Assembly (NCBI GenBank): GCA_965199185.1
Contig: CBDAQW010000007.1
Span: 1 to 64,000, forward strand
Length of the DNA: 64,000 nt
Reading direction: 5' to 3'
Source of the DNA: Endozoicomonas sp965199185
GTDB lineage: Bacteria; Pseudomonadota; Gammaproteobacteria; Pseudomonadales; Endozoicomonadaceae
Shown: one piece after another, positions 45,454 to 54,003 of the stretch
Layout: every line of letters starts with the position of its first letter
Numbering within the stretch: position 1 is the stretch's first letter
Made by a program: the position numbers and the translations under genes
The notes under the pieces: generated by a model
Told to the model about the DNA's origin: nothing
Database searches by the model: none
What the model saw: the letters and a program-made list of their open reading frames with translations, nothing else

Positions 45454-47346
45454 TTGGCAGTGGATTTTCCGACACAGTTTGACGTAATCATCATTGGTGG
45501 TGGTCATGCGGGCACAGAGGCTGCGCTGGCTTCAGCGCGCATGGGCGTTAAAACCCTGCTGCTGACCCATAACATTGAAACGCTTGGCATGATGTCCTGT
45601 AATCCGGCCATTGGTGGTATCGGTAAGAGTCATCTGGTGAAAGAGGTGGATGCCCTTGGTGGCGCCATGGCCAGAGCAACCGATCTGGCAGGTATCCAGT
45701 TCCGGGTTCTGAATGCTCGAAAAGGCCCCGCGGTACGTGCTACTCGCGCTCAGGCTGACCGGGCACTGTATAAAGCGGCCATTCGCAGTATTTTGGAGAA
45801 TCAGGAAAACCTGTGGATATTCCAGCAGGCTGCGAATGATCTGGTGATGGGAGAAGGCGCAGAGCATAACCAGGTGCGTGGTGTGATCACCAGTATGGGG
45901 GTGCGATTCATGGCACCGAATGTTGTGTTGACTGCCGGGACATTTCTTGGTGGTCGCATTCATATCGGTCTGGAAAACCAAAGCGGTGGTCGTGCTGGTG
46001 ATCCTCCTTCTATTGCCCTTGCTGATCGTTTGCGGGAACTGCCTTTACGTGTGGATCGATTAAAGACCGGCACACCAGCACGAATTGATGCACGCTCTGT
46101 GTATTTCTCCGTGATGGAACCGCAGCCTGGTGACACCCCCACACCGGTGATGTCTTACATGGGGTCTGTGGATGAACATCCGCAACAGGTAGCCTGTTAC
46201 ATTACCCATACCAACGGAAATACCCATGACATTATTCGTGGCGGGCTTGATCGTTCACCGATGTTTACGGGTGTGATTGAAGGCGTTGGGCCTCGCTACT
46301 GCCCGTCTATTGAAGACAAGATTACCCGCTTTGCAGATAAATCTTCTCATCAGGTATTTCTCGAACCAGAAGGGTTATCCACACATGAACTCTACCCTAA
46401 CGGGATATCCACAAGCTTACCATTTGATGTGCAGCTGAATTTTATCCACAGCATCCGTGGGCTGGAAAATGCGCACGTAACGCGCCCTGGTTATGCCATC
46501 GAGTACGATTATTTTAATCCACAGGATCTGAAATACTCTCTTGAAACCAAAGTGATTGGTGGTCTGTTTTTCGCAGGTCAGATTAATGGCACGACAGGTT
46601 ATGAAGAAGCCGCTGCGCAAGGTTTGTTGGCAGGAATGAACGCGGCTTTGCGTGCCAGAGAACAGGAAGCCTGGTGCCCTCGTCGTGATGAAGCTTATAT
46701 CGGTGTGATGGTGGATGATCTGATTACTAACGGTACCAGCGAGCCATATCGCATGTTCACCAGCCGGGCAGAATATCGCCTGATTTTGCGGGAAGATAAC
46801 GCGGATCTCCGACTCACTGAAAAAGGTCGACAGCTGGGATTGGTAGACGATGATCGTTGGGCATCGTTTAATGCCAAAAAAGAAGGTATTGAGAGAGAAA
46901 ATAAGCGCCTCTCAGCAACCTATGTGCAACCGAATACCGAGACAGCAGCCAAACTGGAAACAAAGCTCAGTAAGCCTCTGGGGCGTGAATATAGTCTGGT
47001 AGAGTTACTTCGTCGTCCAGAGCTAACCTATGATGATATTAAAGATCTCGCTGACGCTGTGGAAATCAGTCCACAGGTAGCGGAACAGGTTGAGATTCAG
47101 ACGAAATATCAAGGCTATATTGACCGTCAAACAGAAGAAATCGAACGCCTGCGTCGTTATGAGGGTACCCGTATTCCGGAAGCAATGGATTATGACCGAA
47201 TTGAAGGTTTGTCCAACGAAATCCGCCAGAAGCTCAAAGATCATTTGCCCGATACGCTGGGTAGAGCTTCGCGGATACAAGGAATGACACCCGCAGCCGT
47301 ATCTCTGCTTTTGGTACACCTGAAAAAGAAAAGCATGGTCGCTTAG
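45454..47346 (+). CDS. mnmG: tRNA uridine 5-carboxymethylaminomethyl modification enzyme MnmG (GidA)
   Basis: FAD-dependent partner of MnmE, 630 residues. The FAD-binding FDVIIIGGGHAGTEAALASARMG (about 9-31) is followed by MSCNPAIGGIGKSHLVKEVDALGG, AGTFLGGRIHIG, GGRAGDPPS and GQINGTTGYEEAAAQGL, all near-invariant. The start is a TTG at 45454 (AGGT 8 bases upstream) or a GTG at 45460 (MDFPTQFDVIIIGGG), which gives the more usual N-terminus. Perfect DnaA boxes occur inside at 46375-46383 and 46442-46450. rsmG does not follow, unlike in most relatives. Confidence 0.98.
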   Translation: MAVDFPTQFDVIIIGGGHAGTEAALASARMGVKTLLLTHNIETLGMMSCNPAIGGIGKSHLVKEVDALGGAMARATDLAGIQFRVLNARKGPAVRATRAQADRALYKAAIRSILENQENLWIFQQAANDLVMGEGAEHNQVRGVITSMGVRFMAPNVVLTAGTFLGGRIHIGLENQSGGRAGDPPSIALADRLRELPLRVDRLKTGTPARIDARSVYFSVMEPQPGDTPTPVMSYMGSVDEHPQQVACYITHTNGNTHDIIRGGLDRSPMFTGVIEGVGPRYCPSIEDKITRFADKSSHQVFLEPEGLSTHELYPNGISTSLPFDVQLNFIHSIRGLENAHVTRPGYAIEYDYFNPQDLKYSLETKVIGGLFFAGQINGTTGYEEAAAQGLLAGMNAALRAREQEAWCPRRDEAYIGVMVDDLITNGTSEPYRMFTSRAEYRLILREDNADLRLTEKGRQLGLVDDDRWASFNAKKEGIERENKRLSATYVQPNTETAAKLETKLSKPLGREYSLVELLRRPELTYDDIKDLADAVEISPQVAEQVEIQTKYQGYIDRQTEEIERLRRYEGTRIPEAMDYDRIEGLSNEIRQKLKDHLPDTLGRASRIQGMTPAAVSLLLVHLKKKSMVA

Positions 47347-47381
47347 ATTTTTCTTACTAAAAAAGCAAAAAGAGTTAAAAG

Positions 47382-47410
47382 ATGGCGCTCATAAAGGCGC
47401 CATTTTTTTA
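47382..47410 (+). terminator. Intrinsic terminator after mnmG
   Basis: ATGGCGC/GCGCCAT stem with an 8-nt loop and a run of seven T, about 35 bp after the mnmG stop and just before the converging yhgN stop. Confidence 0.9.
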
Positions 47411-47421
47411 TTTTGATCCTG

Positions 47422-48009
47422 TCAGGAAAGATAGACAGCTATACCGTCCAGCATCATTTGCACAGAGATCATGACAAGAATCATCCCCATCAAACGCTCT
47501 ACGGCAAAAATTCCACGATTGCCAAGTAGTGTCATCAGACGACCAGAGCACAATAAAACCAGGGCGCTCACTGCCCATGCAAAGAACACCGCGATCGTCA
47601 GTTCGATTTCGTTTCCCGGATTCTGACTGGAAACCAGTATCAGAGTGGCCAGAATAGAAGGTCCGGCAATCAAAGGTGTTGCAAGAGGTACGATAAAAGG
47701 TTCTCCGTCAGGCGTATCACCCATCACATTACCTTTACCCTGAGGAAAGATCATGCGAACGGCAATGATGAAAAGAATAATTGCACCAGCAATACTGACG
47801 GCTTCCTGTCGCAAGTGCAGTGCTCTCAGGAAATATTCTCCAGTGAACAGGAATAGCAGTAGAATGCCAAGAGCGATGAAAAGCTCTCGAAGGAGTACCT
47901 TGGTTCGTCGTTCTTCAGGAACTGCTTTGAGAATAGAAATGAAGATGGGCATATTGCCCAGAGGATCCATGATTAAGAGTAACAGAATCGCTGTAGAGTA
48001 TATTTCCAT
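47422..48009 (-). CDS. yhgN: MarC-family integral membrane protein (YhgN-like)
   Basis: A 195-residue inner-membrane protein with about six hydrophobic spans. LLLLIMDPLGNMPIFISILK near the N-terminus, EPFIVPLATPLIAGPSILATLIL in the middle and ERLMGMILVMISVQMMLDGI at the C-terminus match E. coli YhgN closely. The physiological function of the MarC family is not established; the former link to antibiotic resistance is not supported. Converges with mnmG at a terminator. Confidence 0.9.
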   Translation of the reverse strand: MEIYSTAILLLLIMDPLGNMPIFISILKAVPEERRTKVLLRELFIALGILLLFLFTGEYFLRALHLRQEAVSIAGAIILFIIAVRMIFPQGKGNVMGDTPDGEPFIVPLATPLIAGPSILATLILVSSQNPGNEIELTIAVFFAWAVSALVLLCSGRLMTLLGNRGIFAVERLMGMILVMISVQMMLDGIAVYLS

Positions 48010-48077
48010 AAAGTTGTCAGGCCGGTATCAAGGATTAGCGAATAACCGGCCAATGTTACACAACAAAATAACTGAAA

Positions 48078-48314
48078 TCAGATCAAAGCATGTTTTGCGG
48101 CAATTCTGGCCATCCGAGCCAGACGATCAGCAGAGGATCCGCTGTTTTCTTCAACATTAATCCGCGTTAAATGGTCGTGGTACTTCTGGGTAATCTCCTC
48201 AGCTGCAAGCTTCTCCATTTTATCCAGTGCTTCATCGGTTATTTCATGTTTATCCGGGCCGAAATCTGGCTGCGAAATGACGTTGTTTACCTTGTTAATA
48301 TTTAAGTCACTCAT
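48078..48314 (-). CDS. Small hypothetical protein (78 residues)
   Basis: I recognise no family. It is a soluble, charged, mostly helical protein, MSDLNINKVNNVISQPDFGP at the start, then ITDEALDKMEKLAAEEITQKY and a C-terminal SADRLARMARIAAKHALI. A Shine-Dalgarno (GGGGAG, seen as ctcccc at about 48321-48326) precedes the ATG at 48314, which supports a real gene. It lies between yhgN (68 bp away) and yrdA on the same strand. Confidence 0.6.
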   Translation of the reverse strand: MSDLNINKVNNVISQPDFGPDKHEITDEALDKMEKLAAEEITQKYHDHLTRINVEENSGSSADRLARMARIAAKHALI

Positions 48315-48434
48315 TGTCTACTCCCCTGTAGCTATTGAATTATCATCTATTAAACAATTATTAACCGATAATAGGAGTGCTTTTTTACGGTGTCTGTAGT
48401 ACTAAATGAGTATATAGTCATTTCTCATAATGGT

Positions 48435-48476
48435 TTAACAATATATAACCATTAAATAATGGTTATATATTGTTAA
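48435..48476. terminator. 19-bp perfect A/T-rich inverted repeat at the yrdA stop
   Basis: Arms TTAACAATATATAACCATT and AATGGTTATATATTGTTAA, loop AAAT. The right arm includes the last codons and the TAA stop (48463-48465) of the gamma-carbonic-anhydrase-like gene. It may be a terminator-like 3' structure, but it is A/T-rich with no G/C core, so a protein-binding palindrome is also possible. Confidence 0.5.
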
Positions 48477-49002
48477 TATATTGATCTTTCAGTTTTACAT
48501 AATTACCTGAACTATAAAGGAAATATGCTTTTTCCTTATCGGTTAGAGGTCGCGCCTGAATGGCCGGATTGCCTTTGTAAACGAAGCCGCTGGCTAATCG
48601 TTTGCCGGGAGGCACCAGACAGCCTGCAGCAACAATAACTTCTTCTTCAATAATGGCGCCGTCAAGGATAATGGCACCAATACCGATCAGGCTGCGATTA
48701 TAAATAGTGCAGCCATGTAAGACGGCTTTGTGGCCGACGATAACATCATCACCAATAATTAACGGGTATCCATCAGGGTTGTCAGAACTCTTATGGGTGA
48801 TGTGTAAAATACTTCCATCCTGAATACTGGTACGAGCACCAATACGAATGGCGTTCATATCGCCGCGAATCACTGCCATAGGCCATACAGAGCTATCGTC
48901 GCCTATATGAACGTCGCCAATAATGCTCGCTGAGTCATGAATATAAACACGCTTACCCAGAACGGGAGTTAATTGAAGATGGGTTTTTTGGGGGCGATCC
49001 AT
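48463..49002 (-). CDS. yrdA: Gamma-carbonic anhydrase-like hexapeptide-repeat protein (YrdA type)
   Basis: Left-handed beta-helix protein of 179 residues from ATG 49002 (AAGGTGAG upstream). Hexapeptide repeats run from IIGDVHIGDDSSVWPMAVIRGD through IGARTSIQDGSILHITHKS and VIVGHKAVLHGCTIYNRSLIGIGAIILDGAII. The metal-binding histidines are in LHITH, VGHKAVLHG. The frame is open to 49098 but the extra residues are not family-like. Enzymatic activity is not certain for YrdA proteins. Divergent from prlC. Confidence 0.88.
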   Translation of the reverse strand: MDRPQKTHLQLTPVLGKRVYIHDSASIIGDVHIGDDSSVWPMAVIRGDMNAIRIGARTSIQDGSILHITHKSSDNPDGYPLIIGDDVIVGHKAVLHGCTIYNRSLIGIGAIILDGAIIEEEVIVAAGCLVPPGKRLASGFVYKGNPAIQARPLTDKEKAYFLYSSGNYVKLKDQYINNI

Positions 49003-49120
49003 TATGCTCACCTTTGGTGTTAATAATGTTGTTTTAAAAGTCGATATATTCTGATTCTGCTTGAAATGCTTTGAACCTGCACCCATACATAACAACAAAG
49101 ATATTTAGAGAATTGCGACC

Positions 49121-51166
49121 ATGACTAACCCGCTCTTGGAAACCCATGAGTTACCTCCCTTCTCCACTATTTTACCGGAGCATGTAAAGCCGGCAGTTGA
49201 AGCAATTATTAAAGAGAATGAAGCATCCATCTTATCTCTGTTACAAGAGCATAAGAATTTCAACTGGAAAAACCTGCAGGAACCACTGGATAAACTGGAT
49301 GATCGTTTAAGCCAGGCCTGGTCTCCAGTAGGTCACATGAATGCGGTTGTGAATAGCGATGAATTGCGCGATGCATACAACAGTTGCCTTCCGATGTTGT
49401 CTGAATACTCAACCCGGATCGGTCAGAACGAAACACTGTTTGATGCGTTTGAATCCATTGCAAATTCAAAGGACTTTGCTGCGTTGGATGCCGCTCAGCA
49501 AAAAGTTATCACCGATACTTTAAGAGATTTTCGACTGGCGGGTGTTGCTCTGTCTGAAGAGAAGAAAGAACGATATGGCGAGCTGAAAAAAGAGCTGTCT
49601 GAACTGACCAGTAAATACTCCGATAATGTGCTCGATGCCACCATGGCATGGAGCAAACTGATAACCGATGAATCTGACCTGAAAGGCTTGCCTGAATCAG
49701 CACTGGCAGGTGCCAGGCAGCTGGCAGAAGCGAAAGGCGAAACAGGCTGGTTACTGAATCTTGACTTTCCAAGCTTCTTCCCGGTGATGACCTACTGCGA
49801 TAATCGCGAGCTGCGCCAAGAAGTTTATACGGCGTTTAGCACAAGAGCGTCTGATCAGGGGCCGAATGCCGGTCAAAACGACAATAGCCAAAATATCCGT
49901 GACATTCTCAAGCGTCGTCATGAGCTGGCGCAGCTTCTCGATTTTAATAACTACGCTGAATATTCTCTGGCCACTAAAATGGCAGGCAGTACTGATGAGG
50001 TGGTGGGCTTTCTGGAAGACCTTGCTACACGCAGTAAACCGCAAGCTGAAAAAGAACTGGCTGAACTCAAAGCCTTTGCCAAAGATGAGTTTGGTCTGGA
50101 TTCCCTCGAAGCCTGGGATGTGGGTTACTACGGAGAAAAACTGCGCCAGCAGCGTTACGCGATCTCACAGGAAGAACTTCGTCCCTGGTTTCCTGCAGAA
50201 AAAACCATTACAGGTATGTTCGATGTGGTGAACCGCCTTTACGGCATTGATTTTGAAATATCGACAAATATCGACACCTGGCATAAGGATGTTCGCTTTT
50301 ACAACATCAAGCGTGATGGCGAAATCATTGGCCGCTTTTACCTTGATCTTTATGCTCGGGAACACAAGCGTGGTGGTGCATGGATGGATGTGTGCCGTAG
50401 TCGCTGGACGCTGGACAACAAAACTCAGCTTCCTGTCGCGTATCTGACCTGTAACTTTACTCCACCTGTGGGTAATAAACCCGCATTACTCACCCATGAT
50501 GAAGTCGTCACTCTCTTCCATGAATTTGGTCATGGACTGCATCATATGCTCACCAAAGTCGATTATGCGGCTGTTTCCGGAATCGCTGGTGTTGCCTGGG
50601 ATGCGGTAGAACTGCCAAGTCAGTTTATGGAGAACTGGTGTTGGGAAAAAGAAGGTTTGGCTCTGATTTCTGGTCATTATGAAACCGGTGAGCCGCTGCC
50701 TCAGGATAAACTGGATAAACTGCTGGCAGCGAAAAACTTCCAGTCTGCGATGATGATGGTGCGACAACTGGAGTTTTCTCTGTTCGACTTTAAACTGCAT
50801 CGGGATTATAGCGAGAAGACCGATGTTCAGGCGGTGCTGAACGAGGTTCGTCAGCAAGTGTCTGTTGTTGTTCCGCCTGCTTTCAATCGGTTCCAAAACA
50901 GTTTCAGTCATATCTTTGCTGGTGGCTATGCGGCGGGATATTACAGCTATAAGTGGGCTGAAGTGTTATCTGCTGACGCTTTCTCACGCTTTGAGGAAGA
51001 AGGTATTTTTAATGCGAAAACCGGTCAATCTTTCCTAACAGAGATTCTGGAGAAAGGTGGTTCAGCGGAACCTATGGAATTGTTTATTAACTTCCGTGGG
51101 CGTAAGCCGGAAATCGATGCTTTGCTACGGCATAGTGGCATACATAGTGGCATCATCGCAGAGTAG
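49121..51166 (+). CDS. prlC: Oligopeptidase A (M3 metallopeptidase)
   Basis: Cytoplasmic zinc oligopeptidase of 681 residues that degrades signal-peptide fragments and other short peptides. The zinc-binding HEFGH lies in VVTLFHEFGHGLHHMLTKV (about residue 467), with the downstream Glu in WDAVELPSQFMENW. N-terminal NPLLETHELPPFSTILPEHVKPA is typical of OpdA. Start ATG 49121. In pseudomonads a YheV-type gene follows, as here. Confidence 0.97.
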   Translation: MTNPLLETHELPPFSTILPEHVKPAVEAIIKENEASILSLLQEHKNFNWKNLQEPLDKLDDRLSQAWSPVGHMNAVVNSDELRDAYNSCLPMLSEYSTRIGQNETLFDAFESIANSKDFAALDAAQQKVITDTLRDFRLAGVALSEEKKERYGELKKELSELTSKYSDNVLDATMAWSKLITDESDLKGLPESALAGARQLAEAKGETGWLLNLDFPSFFPVMTYCDNRELRQEVYTAFSTRASDQGPNAGQNDNSQNIRDILKRRHELAQLLDFNNYAEYSLATKMAGSTDEVVGFLEDLATRSKPQAEKELAELKAFAKDEFGLDSLEAWDVGYYGEKLRQQRYAISQEELRPWFPAEKTITGMFDVVNRLYGIDFEISTNIDTWHKDVRFYNIKRDGEIIGRFYLDLYAREHKRGGAWMDVCRSRWTLDNKTQLPVAYLTCNFTPPVGNKPALLTHDEVVTLFHEFGHGLHHMLTKVDYAAVSGIAGVAWDAVELPSQFMENWCWEKEGLALISGHYETGEPLPQDKLDKLLAAKNFQSAMMMVRQLEFSLFDFKLHRDYSEKTDVQAVLNEVRQQVSVVVPPAFNRFQNSFSHIFAGGYAAGYYSYKWAEVLSADAFSRFEEEGIFNAKTGQSFLTEILEKGGSAEPMELFINFRGRKPEIDALLRHSGIHSGIIAE

Positions 51167-51281
51167 AATAGTGGAATTGCCTGAAGCTAGTAGATATTAA
51201 TGTCTCTGGTTTTGTTGTCGGCTTCTGCTCTCTGGGCGGAAACCGACCTACGCAATCAGCTGACGATAAGTGAGTCTGAGA

Positions 51282-51530
51282 ATGAGAACCAAACGCTTTA
51301 TTGCTGGGGCAGTTTGCCCTTCCTGTGGGGAAATGGATACCCTGCGAATGTTTACCAGTGAAACCGGTCAGCAATACCGAGAGTGTGTTGAGTGCGAATT
51401 CAGTAGTCAGTTAGAGGATGAACTGAAGCTCAAAGGAGATCTGCCTGAGGCAAGAATCTCCCGTGAAGAAACTGTGCTAGAAGACAATGTCGATATTGTC
51501 AGAATTCTGGGAAGCATAACTAAACACTAA
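51282..51530 (+). CDS. yheV: YheV-family putative zinc-ribbon protein
   Basis: An 82-residue protein beginning MRTKRFIAGAVCPSCGEMDT, with a second cysteine pair in YRECVECEFSSQLE; the CxxC pairs should bind one zinc. This matches YheV of E. coli at its N-terminal half. Function is unknown. The ATG at 51282 is preferred to the ORF-opening codon at 51270 since MRxKRFIAGA is the family start. The stop overlaps that of the converging gene at 51527 by 4 bp. Confidence 0.85.
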   Translation: MRTKRFIAGAVCPSCGEMDTLRMFTSETGQQYRECVECEFSSQLEDELKLKGDLPEARISREETVLEDNVDIVRILGSITKH

Positions 51531-52183
51531 CCCGCCTGCTGAGCAGTAAAATTCAGCTCAATATCCAGCTTTTTAGAGAGTGTGTCCCACTGACTCCAGA
51601 GGTTGATCCACTCTTCCGGGTTTCTCATATTGACAAAACCGTCATACATTTCCTTGTTATAAATAGCTTGTGAGCGCATCATCTGCTCAACAGTCTGTTC
51701 AATAATTCGGTCGATATCATTGGCAAAAGGCTCGCCTAAAATTGCATGCACAATCAGATTTGACCAGGTCATATTCATCGGGATAAGTGCCGAGCCGGTA
51801 TGTAAAAGATACTTGTCGTTTAACTCTTCGAGCAACCTGTGTGTAAAATACGCTTTATCCAACAAAACATCTAAACCCACAAGACCATCTTCATGGGTGG
51901 CAGAAGCAAGAAAGTTTTCCTCAGCAATATCCAGGAAAGGATAAATAAAAGAACTTATGTCTGCTTTAGCTGATGCCTGATATAAAACATCAATAAAAAC
52001 AGGTACATGATCAATGTATTCCACCACAAAATTGAAAACAGCCTGGAAGGCATTGTCTTCGGGAAGCTCTATCGTGTCATGCAACAGCTCTATCTGATCA
52101 TAAATTTGTTTGCGAAGGTGTTTATTGTGAGACTCAATCGCTTTAGCTTGAGCGATTAAATCGCGGATTGCTTGCACATCCAT
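51527..52183 (-). CDS. Hypothetical helical protein (218 residues)
   Basis: No family recognised. It is acidic and predicted almost all helical, with no signal peptide or membrane span; features are AKAIESHNKHLRKQIYDQIE near the N-terminus and NPEEWINLWSQWDTLSKKLD near the C-terminus. A GAGGTC just upstream of ATG 52183 could serve as ribosome-binding site. Base composition is between that of core genes and the A/T-rich orphans. It overlaps yheV tail-to-tail by 4 bp. Confidence 0.65.
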   Translation of the reverse strand: MDVQAIRDLIAQAKAIESHNKHLRKQIYDQIELLHDTIELPEDNAFQAVFNFVVEYIDHVPVFIDVLYQASAKADISSFIYPFLDIAEENFLASATHEDGLVGLDVLLDKAYFTHRLLEELNDKYLLHTGSALIPMNMTWSNLIVHAILGEPFANDIDRIIEQTVEQMMRSQAIYNKEMYDGFVNMRNPEEWINLWSQWDTLSKKLDIELNFTAQQAG

Positions 52184-52415
52184 TTAGTGACCTCCATCCC
52201 CCCTTTATCACGGGGTACATGCTAAAAAAACACAGAGCAAAAAATAAAACAAGCATCATTAAATATGCATTTTGAATAAGTGATTATATTTTTAGAATTA
52301 AAAGATTAGTATCAAAATTTCGCTTTTTTTAAGGTAAACACTAATTTTTCAAGTGCTGGTACCGTCAAATAAGCAACATACTATATCTTCCGTGCCATAG
52401 GCGTAAATTTTGGTG

Positions 52416-53489
52416 AAAATGAATCCAACTATTAAGAAAAATACGATTAGAATTGAGCTGTTTTTGAAAAGAAAAGGTGCAAAAACAATAGCTAATAATC
52501 TTTTGGTTTTTATTCTTCTTCTATCAGAAGCTTGCTCAGCCACAAATTATATGATCATACAGTTTCCTGGTGACGAGGAAGAATACCTGCTTAGCATACA
52601 TATTAATGGAAGGTTTCCTGGTTTTCTTGAGGTAGGATATAACTCATCGGGAGGTCGAAGGTTGTCGCAAATGGCGTCTGCAATTGCTATTTTTACGTCA
52701 GAGCATACAATGCCCGATACGTCTAATTTGCCTCCAAATTTATCGAAGCTGGCTAACGAAGGTTTTACATCATCAGCGGAGCGAACAGTTCATTTTAAGG
52801 TCATTACGCAAGAGCAGTATCAGCAGAGGCTGCTCTCACAAAGATTGGCTGAAATCCATACTCATCGTGATTATGAGTACTGGCTGAATACTCTGACTTT
52901 ATTTCCTAATATACGACGCTGGAACGGAATTAAAACGACTTGTCTTTTTTCTTTTTTATTTGATTGCTGTCAAATGCCTCTGGTGGGGATGGTTGAACCT
53001 GGTCCTTTATGGAGTCTTCTAGCCAATAAGTTTAGAGTAACTTTCCAATTACCTATTGAGAGCTCTACAGAGAGTTTTGATCATGCTGAACTCATTCATC
53101 CTGTGGTAAGTTATTTATTCCCACTTCTCATTAGATTTCAGGAAAGTCATTTTGGCAGTTACCATTTGTTGTCGTTCGATACGGTTCGTAATCGCGCAGT
53201 TTACGAAATGACGGTCTACTCATTTTACTCTGGATATCCTGAAGAGTTAAACCAGGAAGGTGTGATAATAGAACCTGTCTATGAAGCGTCTCACGAAGAA
53301 CCACCCCCAGAAACCAGGTATCTGTCTTTATCTGATACAAGATATAATGTTCCAGGCCATTCACGGGGTAATCGCTCAGGCTCAACCTCTACAACGACTG
53401 AACCACCCGTTCATCAAAGCATACCTCTAGAGGTCTTAAGGAGAGGACCACAGGTTCAGCGTATGCAATCGCTCCCAGAGAGTTTTTAG
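52416..53489 (+). CDS. Unrecognised secreted protein (358 residues), A/T-rich
   Basis: No family recognised. From ATG 52416 it has a basic N-terminus (MNPTIKKNTIRIELFLKRKG) then a hydrophobic stretch NNLLVFILLLSEACSA with a plausible signal-peptidase site near residue 43. The mature part is mixed alpha/beta, with FPGDEEEYLLSIHINGRFPGFLEVGY early on; the C-terminal 80 residues are Pro/Ser/Thr-rich (EEPPPETRY, SGSTSTTTEPP), perhaps a flexible tail. A/T-rich codons resemble the gene at 19360-24054. It stands alone between the cox cluster and the prlC group. Confidence 0.6.
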   Translation, partial: KMNPTIKKNTIRIELFLKRKGAKTIANNLLVFILLLSEACSATNYMIIQFPGDEEEYLLSIHINGRFPGFLEVGYNSSGGRRLSQMASAIAIFTSEHTMPDTSNLPPNLSKLANEGFTSSAERTVHFKVITQEQYQQRLLSQRLAEIHTHRDYEYWLNTLTLFPNIRRWNGIKTTCLFSFLFDCCQMPLVGMVEPGPLWSLLANKFRVTFQLPIESSTESFDHAELIHPVVSYLFPLLIRFQESHFGSYHLLSFDTVRNRAVYEMTVYSFYSGYPEELNQEGVIIEPVYEASHEEPPPETRYLSLSDTRYNVPGHSRGNRSGSTSTTTEPPVHQSIPLEVLRRGPQVQRMQSLPESF

Positions 53490-54003
53490 AGTGAATTTTT
53501 TCTGGCCTATGAATAAGAAATAAACGACAGAGAGAGTTTTTCTGTGTTCTTCCGTTTCATTTTATTTCATCATGTTGTTTAATGAAAACCTGAGACTATA
53601 CTCTGTAGGCGATTATTGTCAGACTAAGAGTATTGTATTGCAGGATGTTCCTGTTTTGGGGATATCGGATTTGCGGGCTTATGTGGGTGTACTGTTTTGG
53701 ATTTACCCATGCTTGCCTTGATTAGAAGTACTGATGTTTTTCAAGCGTCAAATGAGCCATGCAGGCTTCAGATAAAGAGAGGGTTATTGGTCTGAAACAG
53801 ACGCCTGTTTCAGGTAGACAATAGAAGTGCTTTTCTGGTTCTGTGACAATTGATCTAGGGAAAGATCATAAGAAGAGTGTGATACAAGGCAGTCAGTTAC
53901 CCTTTACTACCTTGTTCCAATGCTCCGTGCCAAACTCCGAGTCTGTTCAATAATAATAAGAAGTCTCCGCTGCAATCAGCGGACAGTCAGGGGATGTAAG
54001 GGA
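53490..54003 (+). promoter_or_regulatory. Long leader/promoter region upstream of coxB
   Basis: 514 bp without a convincing gene. A perfect 8-bp hairpin CTGAAACA/TGTTTCAG (53792-53813) is visible, and a GATC-flanked palindrome-like GATCTAGGGAAAGATC near 53850. A 27-codon ORF near 53644 lacks support. The region probably contains the cox promoter and regulatory sites, but none is identified. Confidence 0.4.

Noticed and set aside
53644..53727. Short Cys/aromatic-rich ORF upstream of coxB
   Set aside because: Only 27 codons, no convincing ribosome-binding site or conserved context.
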